Below are positions 18,100 to 28,526 of a stretch of DNA of 64,000 bases, one piece after another. Below the pieces are notes generated by a model that had not been told where the DNA came from, ran no database searches, and saw nothing but the letters and a program-made list of their open reading frames with translations. Source of the DNA: Qipengyuania seohaensis. GTDB taxonomy: Bacteria > Pseudomonadota > Alphaproteobacteria > Sphingomonadales > Sphingomonadaceae. The position numbers and the translations under genes are program-made. Location of the stretch: the NCBI RefSeq assembly GCF_002795865.1, contig NZ_CP024920.1, positions 1,709,001 through 1,773,000 on the forward strand, read 5' to 3'. How positions within the stretch are numbered: the first letter of the stretch is position 1; every line of letters starts with the position of its first letter.

Positions 18100-18990
18100 A
18101 TGGCCGACACTGCCTCTCATCAAACGCGCGGCTTGCGCATTGCGGTGCTGATGACCTGCCATAACCGGCGGGCGACGACACTTCAGTGCCTGACCGCGCT
18201 GGCCCGCCAGCAGGGGTTTCGCGAAGAGGATCTCTACCTTGTCGATGACGGGTCGCAGGACGGCACAGATGGGGCTGTGCTCGCGCTGATGCCGCAAGCC
18301 CATGTCATCGAGGGCGACGGCACGCTGTTCTGGAACGGCGGCATGCGGCTGGCGTGGGAGCAGGCGAGGGCGGCCGAAATGCAATACGACTGGTTCTTCT
18401 GGCTGAACGACGATGTCGAGCTTTTGCCCGGCGCGCTGGAAAACATGCTGAGCGATGCCGACCGATCACGGGATCAGCACGGCGCGGTGATCTGCGCAGG
18501 CGCGACGATTTCGCGCGGGCCGGAGCGTGAGGTCACTTATGGCGGACATCTCAGGCCGAACCCTGGACGCCGTCCGCTGAGGATGAGGCTGGCCCTGCCG
18601 AATGGCGAGCCGCAAAGGGTCGATACGATCAGCGGCAATGCGATGCTGGTGTCGAAGTCCGCCTTCGAGCGCCTCGGCTCGCTCGATCCGATGTTCGAGC
18701 ATATCTACGGCGACCTCGATTATGGCCTGCGTGCCGGGGCTGCCGGCATCCCTTGCGTACTTGCGGGCAAGCCGGTCGGCTTTTGCGAGGCCAATTCGGT
18801 AGCGGGCACTTCGCTCGATCCTGCGCTATCCAAGTTCGCGAGACTGCGCGAGCGCTGGCGTGAGGCCGGTGCAATCCACGGGCGGGACTGGCGGCGCTTC
18901 GTGGCGAGATACAGCCCATCGCCGCTCACCCGGTTGGGCCATCGTCTTTCGCCCTATGCCCGTATCCTGCTGGACAAGCCCCGCAGATAG
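18100..18990 (+). CDS. Glycosyltransferase family 2 protein
   Basis: 296 residues from the ATG at 18100. GT-A fold: IAVLMTCHNR at the N-terminus, LVDDGSQDGT, then a DxD-like metal site in WLNDDVELLPG, and GNAMLVSKSAFERLGSLDPMF as the acceptor-side block. It most resembles GT2 rhamnosyl- or glycosyl-transferases of cell-surface polysaccharides. It stands alone, with no polysaccharide cluster around it; a perfect bidirectional terminator follows. Confidence 0.88.
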   Translation: MADTASHQTRGLRIAVLMTCHNRRATTLQCLTALARQQGFREEDLYLVDDGSQDGTDGAVLALMPQAHVIEGDGTLFWNGGMRLAWEQARAAEMQYDWFFWLNDDVELLPGALENMLSDADRSRDQHGAVICAGATISRGPEREVTYGGHLRPNPGRRPLRMRLALPNGEPQRVDTISGNAMLVSKSAFERLGSLDPMFEHIYGDLDYGLRAGAAGIPCVLAGKPVGFCEANSVAGTSLDPALSKFARLRERWREAGAIHGRDWRRFVARYSPSPLTRLGHRLSPYARILLDKPRR

Positions 18991-18992
18991 CG

Positions 18993-19030
18993 AAAAGGCC
19001 CGGCATCCCTTGCTCGGGGCCGGGCCTTCA
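18993..19030. terminator. Bidirectional terminator between the glycosyltransferase gene and ctrA
   Basis: Perfect 10-bp stem AAGGCCCGGC / GCCGGGCCTT (18995-19028) with a short loop, between two convergent genes. A-tract on the left and TTC on the right make it usable in both directions. Confidence 0.8.
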
Positions 19031-19055
19031 CTCGCTGTCCAAGCGGTTGATCGGA

Positions 19056-19751
<696 letters not shown>

Positions 19752-19812
19752 GGGTCTGGTCCCCCCTTGCCCCTGTTTGCGGTAACCCCCTGTAAAGAGG
19801 TGTTGCCCGTTG

Positions 19813-19866
19813 TTAACCACAGCAGGTCTGAACGGAAAAGGTTAACGTGGAGTAAAAAGGGTTAAC
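19813..19866. promoter_or_regulatory. Cluster of three TTAAC half-sites (probable CtrA boxes) upstream of ctrA
   Basis: TTAAC occurs at 19813, 19842 and 19862, all in the same direction. The first reads TTAACCAC, one base from the TTAACCAT half-site known for CtrA. A strict TTAA-N7-TTAA full site is not present. The cluster lies about 60-115 bases before the ctrA start codon. Confidence 0.5.
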
Positions 19867-19887
19867 ATTTTTCAGTGTTGCAGATGG

Positions 19888-19892
19888 GACTC
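19888..19892. promoter_or_regulatory. GANTC (CcrM) site near the ctrA promoter
   Basis: GACTC, a CcrM methylation target, sits about 140 bases upstream of ctrA, overlapping the rpoN stop. In Caulobacter a GANTC in the ctrA P1 promoter makes it sensitive to methylation state; the same use here is inference. Confidence 0.35.
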
Positions 19893-21345
19893 ACAATGAT
19901 TTCAGCTTCTTCTCGCGCCGACGCTGCGCGGAAGAGCCGATGCCGATGGCCTCGCGGTACTTTGCCACGGTGCGCCGGGCGAGGTCGAAACCCTCTTCAT
20001 TGAGTAGGTCGGCCAGTTTCTGGTCGGACAGGACCTTCTTCGGGTCCTCGCCGTCGCACAGCGTGCGGATACGTGCCTTGATCGCTTCGCTACTGGCGCC
20101 TTCGCCATCTGCGGCCCCGACGCCGCTGGAGAAGAAGTACTTCATCTCGAAGGTGCCGCGCGGGCAGTGGAGGTACTTGTTGCTTGTCACGCGGCTGACC
20201 GTGCTTTCGTGCATTTCGATTTCTTCTGCCACCTCGCGCAGGGTCAGCGGGCGCATGGCCGATACGCCTTCGCGGAAGAAACCCTCCTGCCGCTTCACGA
20301 TTTCGCTGGCGGTCTTGAGGATGGTCTTCTGCCGCTGGTCGAGCGCGCGGATCAGCCAGTCGGCCTCGCCCAGCTGTTCGTTGAGCCATTTGCGTGACGC
20401 CTTGTCCCGCGCGCCCGATTCCAGTTCCGTGTAATACTCGCGGTTCACCACCAGGCGCGGCAAGCTCGCCTCGTTGATCCGGATCGACCATCCGGTCTTG
20501 CCTTTGGGAGTGACGAGAACGTCGGGCACCACTGCCGCCTCGCTCGCGCCGCCGTACTGGCAGCCGGGCTTGGGATCGTAGCCTTTCAATTCGGCCAGCA
20601 TGTCGGCGAAATCTTCGTCGTCGACATCGCACAGGCGCTTCAGCCGGGCGATATCGCCATTGGCCAAGAGGTCGAGATTGTCGATCAGCCGCGCCATGCA
20701 GGGATCGTAACGGTCCGCTTCCTTGGCCTGCAGGGCCAGGCATTCGCTGATCGACCGTGCGCCGACGCCGGTGGGATCGAGCGACTGGACCAGCTCCAGC
20801 GCGCGCTCGATTTCCGCCAGCGGTGCGCCAAGCTCGTCCGACAGGTGGCGGAGTTCCGCCTGGAGGTATCCGGCCTCGTCGAGTTCATGGATGATGCGCG
20901 TTGCGATCAGGGCTTCGCGTCCGTCGTGCGCCTGCGCGCCGACCTGCTCCATCAGGTGCTCTGCCAAGGTGACCCCGTCCGAGCCGCGATTTTCGAGGTC
21001 GGGCATGTCATCGCCAAGACCGCCACCACTCGCTGCCTGCCCCCAGTCGCCCATGTCGCCGGGGGCGGCTTCGGGATCGAGCGCGTGCTGCGCGATGTCG
21101 AGCGCGGCCTCGCCGTCGGGGCCCGGGGCGCTGTCATGTTCGTCGGGTGATGTCTCGGGCGCGTCCTCTCCGGCCTCGCGCCGCGTTTCCCCGATTTCGA
21201 GCAGCGGATTGCTGTCCAACGCTTCGGCAACGAAAGTTTCGATTTCCAGATTGGATAGCGCCAGCAGCTTGATCGCCTGCTGCAATTGCGGCGTCATGAC
21301 GAGCGATTGCGTCTGCCGTAGGTCTAGCCTCGGACCGAGCGCCAT
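19891..21345 (-). CDS. rpoN: RNA polymerase sigma-54 factor
   Basis: 484 residues. The N-terminal activator-interacting region is Gln/Leu-rich (LRQTQSLVMTPQLQQAIKLL). An acidic stretch of about 90 residues follows, then the core-binding domain, and the RpoN box ARRTVAKYRE lies near the C-terminus. It directs transcription that needs AAA+ enhancer-binding proteins; none are in the window. It follows lptB after about 26 bases, an arrangement found in many proteobacteria. Confidence 0.97.
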   Translation of the reverse strand: MALGPRLDLRQTQSLVMTPQLQQAIKLLALSNLEIETFVAEALDSNPLLEIGETRREAGEDAPETSPDEHDSAPGPDGEAALDIAQHALDPEAAPGDMGDWGQAASGGGLGDDMPDLENRGSDGVTLAEHLMEQVGAQAHDGREALIATRIIHELDEAGYLQAELRHLSDELGAPLAEIERALELVQSLDPTGVGARSISECLALQAKEADRYDPCMARLIDNLDLLANGDIARLKRLCDVDDEDFADMLAELKGYDPKPGCQYGGASEAAVVPDVLVTPKGKTGWSIRINEASLPRLVVNREYYTELESGARDKASRKWLNEQLGEADWLIRALDQRQKTILKTASEIVKRQEGFFREGVSAMRPLTLREVAEEIEMHESTVSRVTSNKYLHCPRGTFEMKYFFSSGVGAADGEGASSEAIKARIRTLCDGEDPKKVLSDQKLADLLNEEGFDLARRTVAKYREAIGIGSSAQRRREKKLKSL

Positions 21346-21371
21346 AGGTCAGCTCCGGACGCGCGCCGTCG

Positions 21372-22169
21372 TCACAGCGTGAAGTTTTCGCCGAGGTAGA
21401 GGCGCTTGACGTTTTCGTCCGCCACCAACGCCTCCGGCGTTCCGGCAAACAGGACCTGTCCGCCATATATGATGCAGGCGCGGTCCACGATCTCCAGCGT
21501 TTCGCGCACGTTATGGTCGGTGATGAGCACGCCGATGCCGCGGGTCTTCAGATCCTTCACGAGGTCGCGGATGTCGCTGATCGAGAGCGGGTCGATGCCT
21601 GCGAAGGGTTCGTCCAGCAGCATGATCGACGGCTTGGCCGCCAGCGCGCGCGCGATTTCCGCGCGGCGGCGTTCACCGCCGGACAGCGCCATCGCGGGGC
21701 TGGAGCGCAGGCGGGTCAAGCCGAATTCGCCGAGCAGGCGCTCCAGCTCCGCTTCGCGCGTCGCGGCGTCAGGCTCTACCATTTCGAGCACGCAGTTGAT
21801 GTTCTGCTCTACCGTCATGCCGCGGAATATGCTGGTTTCCTGCGGCAGGTAGCCAAGGCCAAGGATCGCCCGGCGATACATCGGCAGCTTGGTAACGTCT
21901 TCGCCGTCCATCAGGATGCGGCCCGCATCGGGGCGAACGAGGCCCATGATCGAATAGAAGCAGGTCGTCTTTCCGGCACCGTTGGGACCCAGAAGGCCGA
22001 GCACTTCGCCCTTGCCGACCGACAGAGAAATGTCGGTAAGGACTGCGCGCTTGTCATAGCTCTTGGCGATGGAAATGACTTCCAAACCACCTTGCGGGAT
22101 GGGCGGGGCGGCATCGTGCACCGCAACGTTTTCAGGGCTCATGGTGAGATCTGCCATAGGCGTGGCCAT
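21372..22169 (-). CDS. lptB: LPS export ABC transporter ATPase LptB
   Basis: 265 residues. Walker A GPNGAGKTTC, signature LSGGERRRAEIAR and Walker B IMLLDEPFAGIDP are clear, and YLPQETSIFR is the LptB-type Q-loop region. It powers LPS transport with LptF/LptG from the inner membrane. The start is uncertain: ATGs at 22169, 22157 and 22142 are all in frame, and the first ~28 residues are non-conserved. The usual upstream partners lptC and lptA are absent here. Confidence 0.95.
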   Translation of the reverse strand: MATPMADLTMSPENVAVHDAAPPIPQGGLEVISIAKSYDKRAVLTDISLSVGKGEVLGLLGPNGAGKTTCFYSIMGLVRPDAGRILMDGEDVTKLPMYRRAILGLGYLPQETSIFRGMTVEQNINCVLEMVEPDAATREAELERLLGEFGLTRLRSSPAMALSGGERRRAEIARALAAKPSIMLLDEPFAGIDPLSISDIRDLVKDLKTRGIGVLITDHNVRETLEIVDRACIIYGGQVLFAGTPEALVADENVKRLYLGENFTL

Positions 22170-22351
22170 AGCACGCGTGACGTCTCTGGAAACCCCGCAC
22201 AGGTGAGGAATCGACGAACTGGCAGGATTTATGCATGGACGTCATGGAAGCCCTCTCGCGAGGCGCGTGGGTAATATATCGGAAGCCGCTTGCCAGAGTT
22301 TGGCAATTTTGAAACAATGCGAGTCGGAGAGAAAATACGGGGAGACGCCTG

Positions 22352-22726
22352 ATGGGCAAGGCAATCGACGACGCAGCCGCAGCCGAAACGCACGACACGG
22401 GACACCACCGCGACCTGCGACGGGCGATGAGCGACAATGTCGCCTACGCGCTGATCGTTTACACCGCCTTGCAGATTTTCATGACCGTCCACGCGATGAA
22501 GCAGGGCGTGTCCTCCATCCTTCCTTATCTCGCGCTCGTTGTGCTCGTGGCCGGTATCATTCCCGCCTGCCGCTGGTTCGAGAAGCGCTGGATCAATCTG
22601 TCGGACGCCGAAGCGGCCGATCCGAATATGATGGGTGCTTTCCGCCGCGACCAGGTCATGCTCTGGGCCCTGGCCATCGGCTTGCCCGTATTGCTCACCG
22701 CGGCATTCAAGCTGGCCTTTGCCTGA
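22352..22726 (+). CDS. Hypothetical inner membrane protein with three hydrophobic helices
   Basis: 124 residues after a GGGGAG ribosome site. A polar, His/Asp-containing N-terminus (about 30 residues) is followed by hydrophobic helices around 32-48, 55-72 and 102-123. I do not recognise the family. It is divergent from lptB and 64 bases before pmbA. Confidence 0.65.
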   Translation: MGKAIDDAAAAETHDTGHHRDLRRAMSDNVAYALIVYTALQIFMTVHAMKQGVSSILPYLALVVLVAGIIPACRWFEKRWINLSDAEAADPNMMGAFRRDQVMLWALAIGLPVLLTAAFKLAFA

Positions 22727-22790
22727 GCTTGCAGGCGCAGCCTTGGCCCTCTAGCCGGACCCCAACTGGGTTCAGCGGAGTTACTTCTAC

Positions 22791-24137
22791 ATGATCGATA
22801 CCGACACCGCGCTGGCGCGCTGCGAGGACCTCGTGGCGCTGGCCCGTTCCCTCGGAGCGGATGCGGCGGACGCCGTGGCGCGTGCGGATTCCTCTGAAAG
22901 CGTGACCGTCCGGCTGGGCGAACTGGAAGAGGTAGAGCGTACCGAAAGCGAAGAGATCGGCCTGCGCGTATTCGTGGGCAAGCGCTCCGCCTCGATCCAC
23001 ACCAGCGACTTCGCGCCCGAGGGATTGAAGGCGCTCGCCAAGCGCGCGGTCGAAATGGCTCGTCATGCACCCGAAGACCCCTATGCCGGGCTGGCCGACG
23101 CGAAGGACCTTTTCAGCGGCGAAATGCCCGATCTCGACCTGTTCGACGATACGCAGGTCGAACCTGCTGCCTTGCGCGAAGCGGCGCGCGCCACCGAAGA
23201 AGCGGCGCGGGCAGTCGAGGGCGTCACCAACAGCAATGGCGGATCGGCCAGCGCCGGCCAGGCGGTGGTCGCGCTGGTAACGTCGGAAGGCTTCGCACGC
23301 GGCTATTCGGGGACAGGTTTTTCGCTGTCAGCCAATGTCATAGCGGGCGAGGGCAGCGACATGCAGACCGACTACGCCTCGCGTAGCGCGCGTCATTATT
23401 CGGACCTGCCGTCGCCCGAGGAAATCGGGACGAAGGCCGGGGATCGCACCGTGGCCAAGGTCAATCCAGGATCCGTGCCCAGCGGCAAGATGCCGGTCAT
23501 CTTCGATCCGCGTATCGGCGCGGGCCTGCTCGGCCACCTGATCGGCGCGATGGGTGCGCCTGCGATCGCGCGCAAGGCCAGCTTCCTGCTCGGACATGAG
23601 GATAACGAGCTGTTTGACAGCGGTATCCGTATTGTCGAGGATCCGCTGCGCGTTCGCGGGATGCGCTCGCGCCCGTTCGATGGCGAAGGCGTTGCCAGCA
23701 AGCCGCGCGCCCTCGTTGAGAACGGACGGATTTTCGGCTGGCTGAGCAATGTCGCTTCGGCCCGGCAGCTCGACCTCGGCCTGACCGGCCATGCGGCTCG
23801 TTCGGGTGGCGGATCGCCAGGCGTCAGCGCCAGCAACGGCCACCTCGAAGCGGGCGAGGCAACGCCCGAAGAGCTGATGGCCGACATTGCCGATGGCCTA
23901 TATGTCACTGGGCTATTCGGTCAGGGAGTCAACATGGTCACCGGCGATTACAGCCGCGGCGCAACCGGCTTCCGCATCCGCAATGGCGAGATCACCAGCC
24001 CCGTGGCGGAAATCACCATTGCCGGAAATCTACTGGAGATGTTCCGCGCCATGACGCCTGCCAACGACCTCGAAATGCACAAATCGATCAACGTTCCGAC
24101 CATTCGCGTCGACGGCATGACGGTGGCTGGCGAGTGA
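22791..24137 (+). CDS. pmbA: TldD/PmbA family metalloprotease, PmbA subunit
   Basis: 448 residues. It belongs to the TldE/PmbA branch, beginning with the SLGADAADA-like segment and holding the GATGFRIRNG block near the C-terminus. The HExxxH zinc motif of TldD is absent, as expected for the non-catalytic partner. TldD/PmbA heterodimers degrade unfolded peptides and process some ribosomal peptides. Its stop overlaps the start of the next gene (TGATG). Confidence 0.92.
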   Translation: MIDTDTALARCEDLVALARSLGADAADAVARADSSESVTVRLGELEEVERTESEEIGLRVFVGKRSASIHTSDFAPEGLKALAKRAVEMARHAPEDPYAGLADAKDLFSGEMPDLDLFDDTQVEPAALREAARATEEAARAVEGVTNSNGGSASAGQAVVALVTSEGFARGYSGTGFSLSANVIAGEGSDMQTDYASRSARHYSDLPSPEEIGTKAGDRTVAKVNPGSVPSGKMPVIFDPRIGAGLLGHLIGAMGAPAIARKASFLLGHEDNELFDSGIRIVEDPLRVRGMRSRPFDGEGVASKPRALVENGRIFGWLSNVASARQLDLGLTGHAARSGGGSPGVSASNGHLEAGEATPEELMADIADGLYVTGLFGQGVNMVTGDYSRGATGFRIRNGEITSPVAEITIAGNLLEMFRAMTPANDLEMHKSINVPTIRVDGMTVAGE

Positions 24138-25522
24138 TGCGCTGGCTTGCCGCCCTTTCGCTGGCATTCGCCACGCCTGCGCTCGCGATCCTTCCGTCCG
24201 CTCCCGAACCGGTCGCCGAGGAAGCGCCGCCTGAAGCGCCTGCACAGGAAATCGACGCCACCGTCGATGAAGGGGCGGATGAACGCATTGCGGAGCGTAT
24301 CGAGGGAATCTTCGCCGAGCTTCCTGCCTTCCGGCAGGTGGAAGTAGGTGTGAGCTCGGGCGTGGTGACCCTTTCCGGAGTTGTGCCCGACCAGGATGCC
24401 ATCTCGCGCGCCGAGGCCATTGCCGGGCGCGTAAGCGGCGTCGTCACCGTCGAGAACGACCTTGAACGCGATGTCTCGATCGCGGCGCAGGGCGAAGGCC
24501 TGAACGCGCTGGCCGATCGCTGGTCGCAATTTCTCGCCATGCTGCCGCTCATCGGGCTGGCGCTCGGCGTTTGGGCGGGCATTGCCCTGGTCGGCTACCT
24601 GATCGCTGGCCTCGGGGCGCTGTGGCACAGGATCGCGCCGAACAGCTTCCTTGCCGAACTTATTGCCAGCGCCATCCGCTTCGTCTTCGTCGTCGGGGGC
24701 CTGGTCGTGGCGCTGGACATGATCGGCGCGGCGGCCCTTCTCGGTGCCGTGCTGGGCGGTGCAGGTCTTATCGGTCTCGCTCTCGGTTTCGCGCTACGCG
24801 ACACGATCGAGAATTACGTCGCCTCGCTCATGCTGAGCTTGCGGCAACCCTTTCGCGCCAACGACTGGGTCCTGATCGGCGACCTGGAAGGGCGCGTAAT
24901 CCGCCTGACCAGTCGCGCGACGATCCTGATGACGCTCGATGGCAACCACCTGCGCATTCCCAACAGCCAGGTTTTCAAGGCGGTCATCACCAATTTTACG
25001 CGCAATCCGCAGCGCCGCTTCCAGTTCGAATTGGGCGTAGATGCGGATGACGATGCGCGCGCCGCCCGCAAACTTGGACGCGAAGTGCTCGAAGGGCTGG
25101 ATTTCATCCTGCCCGAACCAGCGCCCGAGGCACGCATCATCGAGGTTGGCGATTCGAACGTAGTGATCCGCTTCCTCGGCTGGATCGACCAGAACGAGAC
25201 CGATTGGTGGAAGGCGCAGAGCCAGGCCATCCCGGCGGTGAAGGAAGCGCTGGAAGAGGCTGGCTTCGGACTGCCCGAGCCGATCTATCGCCTGCGCTTC
25301 GATCCGCGTTCAGCCACCCTCCCGTTCGAGAACCGTGCCGAAGGAACGCGCGAGAAAGAGCAGGAGGCCGTGGCGCAAAAGGCGCCGCAGATCACCGTTA
25401 CCGAAGCCGACGAGGACGTGCGGCCTGTCGACGAGATCGTGGAGATGGTCGAGGAAGAACGGCGCCAGACCGGCGGCGAGCAGCAGAAGGACCTGCTCGA
25501 CCGCGCGCGGCCTGTAGAGTGA
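24137..25522 (+). CDS. Mechanosensitive channel of the MscS family with N-terminal BON domain
   Basis: 461 residues from the ATG at 24137. Order: signal-like helix (1-16), acidic linker, a BON domain around 60-115 (VEVGVSSGVVTLSGVV), two or three membrane helices, then the MscS pore and beta domain (GLALGFALRDTIENYVAS, then FRANDWVLIGDLEGRV) and an acidic C-terminal tail. BON domains are thought to contact membranes. It is probably an inner-membrane osmotic safety valve, translationally coupled to pmbA. A second MscS protein is at 41648. Confidence 0.9.
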   Translation: MRWLAALSLAFATPALAILPSAPEPVAEEAPPEAPAQEIDATVDEGADERIAERIEGIFAELPAFRQVEVGVSSGVVTLSGVVPDQDAISRAEAIAGRVSGVVTVENDLERDVSIAAQGEGLNALADRWSQFLAMLPLIGLALGVWAGIALVGYLIAGLGALWHRIAPNSFLAELIASAIRFVFVVGGLVVALDMIGAAALLGAVLGGAGLIGLALGFALRDTIENYVASLMLSLRQPFRANDWVLIGDLEGRVIRLTSRATILMTLDGNHLRIPNSQVFKAVITNFTRNPQRRFQFELGVDADDDARAARKLGREVLEGLDFILPEPAPEARIIEVGDSNVVIRFLGWIDQNETDWWKAQSQAIPAVKEALEEAGFGLPEPIYRLRFDPRSATLPFENRAEGTREKEQEAVAQKAPQITVTEADEDVRPVDEIVEMVEEERRQTGGEQQKDLLDRARPVE

Positions 25523-25523
25523 C

Positions 25524-26057
25524 TTACTTGTTCGCTTCGTAGCGTTCGATCGCTTCTTCCACGATCTTGCGCGCTTCGGCGGCATCGCCCCAAGCGCCCA
25601 CGCGAACCCACTTTTCGGCTTCGAGATCCTTATAGTGGGTGAAGAAGTGCTCGATCTGCTGGAAGATGATGCTCGGCAGGTCCTTGGTTTCGCCCACGTC
25701 CGAATAATAGGGGAACGTGGTGTCGACCGGCACGCAGATCAGCTTCTCATCGCCGCCATGCTCGTCTTCGAGGTTCAGCACGCCGATCGGGCGCGCGCGC
25801 ACGACGCAGCCTGCGATGAAGGGCGAACGCGCGATGACAAGCGCGTCGAGCGGGTCGCCATCGGGGCTGAGCGTGTGCGGCACGAAGCCGTAGTTCGCCG
25901 GATAGCGCATCGGCGTGTGCAGGATGCGGTCGACGAATAGCGCGCCGCTTTCCTTGTCGAATTCGTACTTCACCGGTTCGCCGCCGGTGGGCACTTCGAT
26001 GATGACATTGAGGCTTTCGGGCGGATTGTCGCCAACGGGGATCATGTCGATGCGCAT
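25524..26057 (-). CDS. ppa: Inorganic pyrophosphatase
   Basis: 177 residues from the ATG at 26057, beginning MRIDMIPVGDNPP; the frame is open for 52 further codons upstream but that part is not pyrophosphatase-like. Family I signature DGDPLDALVI with metal-binding aspartates is present, as are KYEFDKESGALFVDR and the YPANYGFVP block. It hydrolyses pyrophosphate in the cytoplasm. Converges with the MscS gene one base away. Confidence 0.96.
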   Translation of the reverse strand: MRIDMIPVGDNPPESLNVIIEVPTGGEPVKYEFDKESGALFVDRILHTPMRYPANYGFVPHTLSPDGDPLDALVIARSPFIAGCVVRARPIGVLNLEDEHGGDEKLICVPVDTTFPYYSDVGETKDLPSIIFQQIEHFFTHYKDLEAEKWVRVGAWGDAAEARKIVEEAIERYEANK

Positions 26058-26172
26058 GGATACTCTTCTTCCGATTTTTCTGTTCGCCCCTCTCCCCAGA
26101 AAGACTTCGCGGGGCCGATAGCGGCTTGCGAAGCATTGCGGAAGGGGGACGATAGTCCTAATCGCGCCTCCC

Positions 26173-27453
26173 ATGGCAAAAACACCCCAAGCTATCCGTG
26201 GCACGCAGGACATTTTCGGCGCCGATGCAGAAGCCTTCGCCTTCGTGGTCGAGACTTTCGAACGCGTGCGCAGGCTTTATCGCTTCCGCCGCGTGGAAAT
26301 GCCGGTCTACGAGAAGACCGAGGTTTTCAGCCGGGCCATCGGCGAGACCACCGATGTGGTGTCGAAGGAAATGTATTCCTTCGAGGACCGCGGCGGCGAT
26401 TCGCTGACATTGCGCCCGGAATTTACTGCCGGAATCGCGCGCGCTTACCTCTCCAACGGCTGGCAGCAGCACGCCCCGCTCAAGGTGGCGACGCACGGGC
26501 CCTTGTTCCGTTACGAACGGCCGCAGAAGGGGCGCTATCGCCAGTTCCACCAGATCGACGCGGAAATCATCGGCGCAGCCGAACCGCAGGCGGACGTGGA
26601 ACTGCTGGCGATGGCCGACCAGCTGCTCAAGGAACTCGGCATCGAGGGTGTGACGCTGCACCTCAACACGCTGGGCGATGGCGACAGCCGCGAAGCCTGG
26701 CGTGCCGCGCTCGTCGAATACTTCCGCGCCGTGAAGGACGAATTGAGCGAAGATTCGCAGGAGCGGCTGGAGAAGAACCCGCTGCGCATCCTCGACAGCA
26801 AGGATCGCCGCGACCAGCGCTTCGTCGCCGATGCGCCCAAGATCGACGATTTCCTGACCGAAGAGGCGAAGGCCTTTTTCGAAGCCGTCACCAGCGGCCT
26901 AGATGCGGCAGGCGTGAAATGGCAGCGCGCCGAAAGCCTCGTGCGCGGCCTCGATTATTACCGCCACACCGCCTTCGAATTCATTCCCGACGAAGGCAGC
27001 GAGGCCGCCGGCAAGCTGGGTAGCCAGAGTACCATCCTCGGCGGCGGGCGCTATGACGGGCTGATGGAAAGCCTGGGTGGCGCGCCGACGCCTGCCGTAG
27101 GCTGGGCTGCAGGGATCGAGCGGCTGGCGATGCTAGTTGGTGATGCCAAGCAAGATAGGCTTGAAATCGCGGTGGCCGCGGAAAGTCGAGAGCGTGAAGC
27201 TGACGCTGCAGAGGCTGTAATTCTCTTCCGACGGCTAGGATTCCAAGCGGAACTGTTTGCGACGGGCAGCCCGCGCAAGCGTTACGATAAAGCTCGGAAG
27301 GCCGAGCCGGGAATTTTGATTTCTATGGATATTCGAGATGGTAAGCCGTTTCAGAATTGGCTTGGGACCTACCCAGATGTCGATCCAGAGCAGAAAGCGC
27401 TGAACGCATTCTCGGCCCGTTGGGAATTGCCTGAAGACGATCACTACGAATGA
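26173..27453 (+). CDS. hisS: Histidyl-tRNA synthetase
   Basis: 426 residues, class IIa. Motif 1, motif 2 ([20 protein letters not shown]) and the His-specific [12 protein letters not shown] and GGGRYDGL blocks are all present, followed by an anticodon-binding domain of about 100 residues. The last 110 codons differ in composition: by hand count about 48% end in A or T, against about 26% of the first 100. The reading frame is intact. Its stop overlaps the prfA start (ATGA). Confidence 0.96.
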   Translation: MAKTPQAIRGTQDIFGADAEAFAFVVETFERVRRLYRFRRVEMPVYEKTEVFSRAIGETTDVVSKEMYSFEDRGGDSLTLRPEFTAGIARAYLSNGWQQHAPLKVATHGPLFRYERPQKGRYRQFHQIDAEIIGAAEPQADVELLAMADQLLKELGIEGVTLHLNTLGDGDSREAWRAALVEYFRAVKDELSEDSQERLEKNPLRILDSKDRRDQRFVADAPKIDDFLTEEAKAFFEAVTSGLDAAGVKWQRAESLVRGLDYYRHTAFEFIPDEGSEAAGKLGSQSTILGGGRYDGLMESLGGAPTPAVGWAAGIERLAMLVGDAKQDRLEIAVAAESREREADAAEAVILFRRLGFQAELFATGSPRKRYDKARKAEPGILISMDIRDGKPFQNWLGTYPDVDPEQKALNAFSARWELPEDDHYE

Positions 27454-28517
27454 AAGTCCCCGCCGAACGTCTTGACCAGATCGCCAATCGCTTCGCCGAG
27501 CTCGAGGCGCGCATGGCGTCGGGCCAGCTGGAAGGCGACGAGTTCGTCCGGGCGAGCCGCGACTATGCCGAGCTGGAGCCGGTTGCCAAGGTCGCGGCGG
27601 AAGTGAAAGCGGCGCGTGCCGAGATCGCCGAGCTGGAGGAAATGCTCTCCGATCCGGAAATGAAGGCCATGGCCGAGGAAGAGCTCGCCGCGCTGCGCGA
27701 ACGCCTCCCCGAGGCCGAACGCCAGCTCGCTATCGCCATGCTGCCGCGCGACAGTGCCGACAACAAGCCCGCCATGCTGGAAATCCGGGCCGGGACGGGC
27801 GGCGACGAGGCGGCGCTGTTCGCAGGCGATCTCTACCGGATGTACGAGCGCTTTGCGGCCGAGCAGGGCTGGAAGGTCGAACCAGTCAGCCTCAGCGCGT
27901 CCGAAGTCGGCGGTTTCAAGGAAGTCGTCGCCAATGTCACCGGCACCGGTGTCTTCGCGAAACTGAAATTCGAAAGCGGGGTCCACCGCGTCCAGCGCGT
28001 GCCCGAGACCGAAAGCGGCGGGCGCATCCATACCTCCGCTGCCACCGTGGCCGTGCTGCCCGAACCCGACGAGGTCGACGTGCAGATCGACCCGACCGAA
28101 CTCAAGATCGACACCTACCGCGCCAGCGGTGCAGGCGGCCAGCACGTCAACACTACCGACAGCGCGATCCGCATCACGCACTTGCCGACCGGAACGGTCG
28201 TCACCTGCCAGGATGGGCGCAGCCAACACAAGAACAAGGAAAAGGCGCTGCAGGTACTGCGCACGCGTCTCTACGACGCACAGCGCGAGGCGACGCAGGG
28301 TGCCGAGGCGGAAGCGCGCAAGGCCATGGTCGGCAGCGGCGACCGGTCCGAACGCATCCGCACCTACAACTTCCCGCAAGGCCGCGTGACCGACCACCGC
28401 ATCGGCCTGACCTTGCAAAAGCTGCCGCAGATCATCGCCGGGCCGGGCCTTGGCGAACTGATCGATGCGCTGATCGCGGAAGACGAAGCCAAGCGGCTCG
28501 CCGCCCTCAATGAATAG
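27450..28517 (+). CDS. prfA: Peptide chain release factor 1
   Basis: 355 residues, full length. GAGGQHVN holds the GGQ that triggers peptide release, and RVPETES holds the tripeptide that reads UAG/UAA. Its ATG overlaps the hisS stop, and prmC, whose product methylates the GGQ glutamine, follows after 9 bases. Confidence 0.97.
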   Translation: MKVPAERLDQIANRFAELEARMASGQLEGDEFVRASRDYAELEPVAKVAAEVKAARAEIAELEEMLSDPEMKAMAEEELAALRERLPEAERQLAIAMLPRDSADNKPAMLEIRAGTGGDEAALFAGDLYRMYERFAAEQGWKVEPVSLSASEVGGFKEVVANVTGTGVFAKLKFESGVHRVQRVPETESGGRIHTSAATVAVLPEPDEVDVQIDPTELKIDTYRASGAGGQHVNTTDSAIRITHLPTGTVVTCQDGRSQHKNKEKALQVLRTRLYDAQREATQGAEAEARKAMVGSGDRSERIRTYNFPQGRVTDHRIGLTLQKLPQIIAGPGLGELIDALIAEDEAKRLAALNE

Positions 28518-28526
28518 GCCATTCCG

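Noticed and set aside
19842-19866. A full CtrA box TTAA-N7-TTAA
   Set aside because: The spacing between the TTAA motifs here is 16 bases, and AGTA-N7-TTAA matches only half. Only half-sites are claimed.
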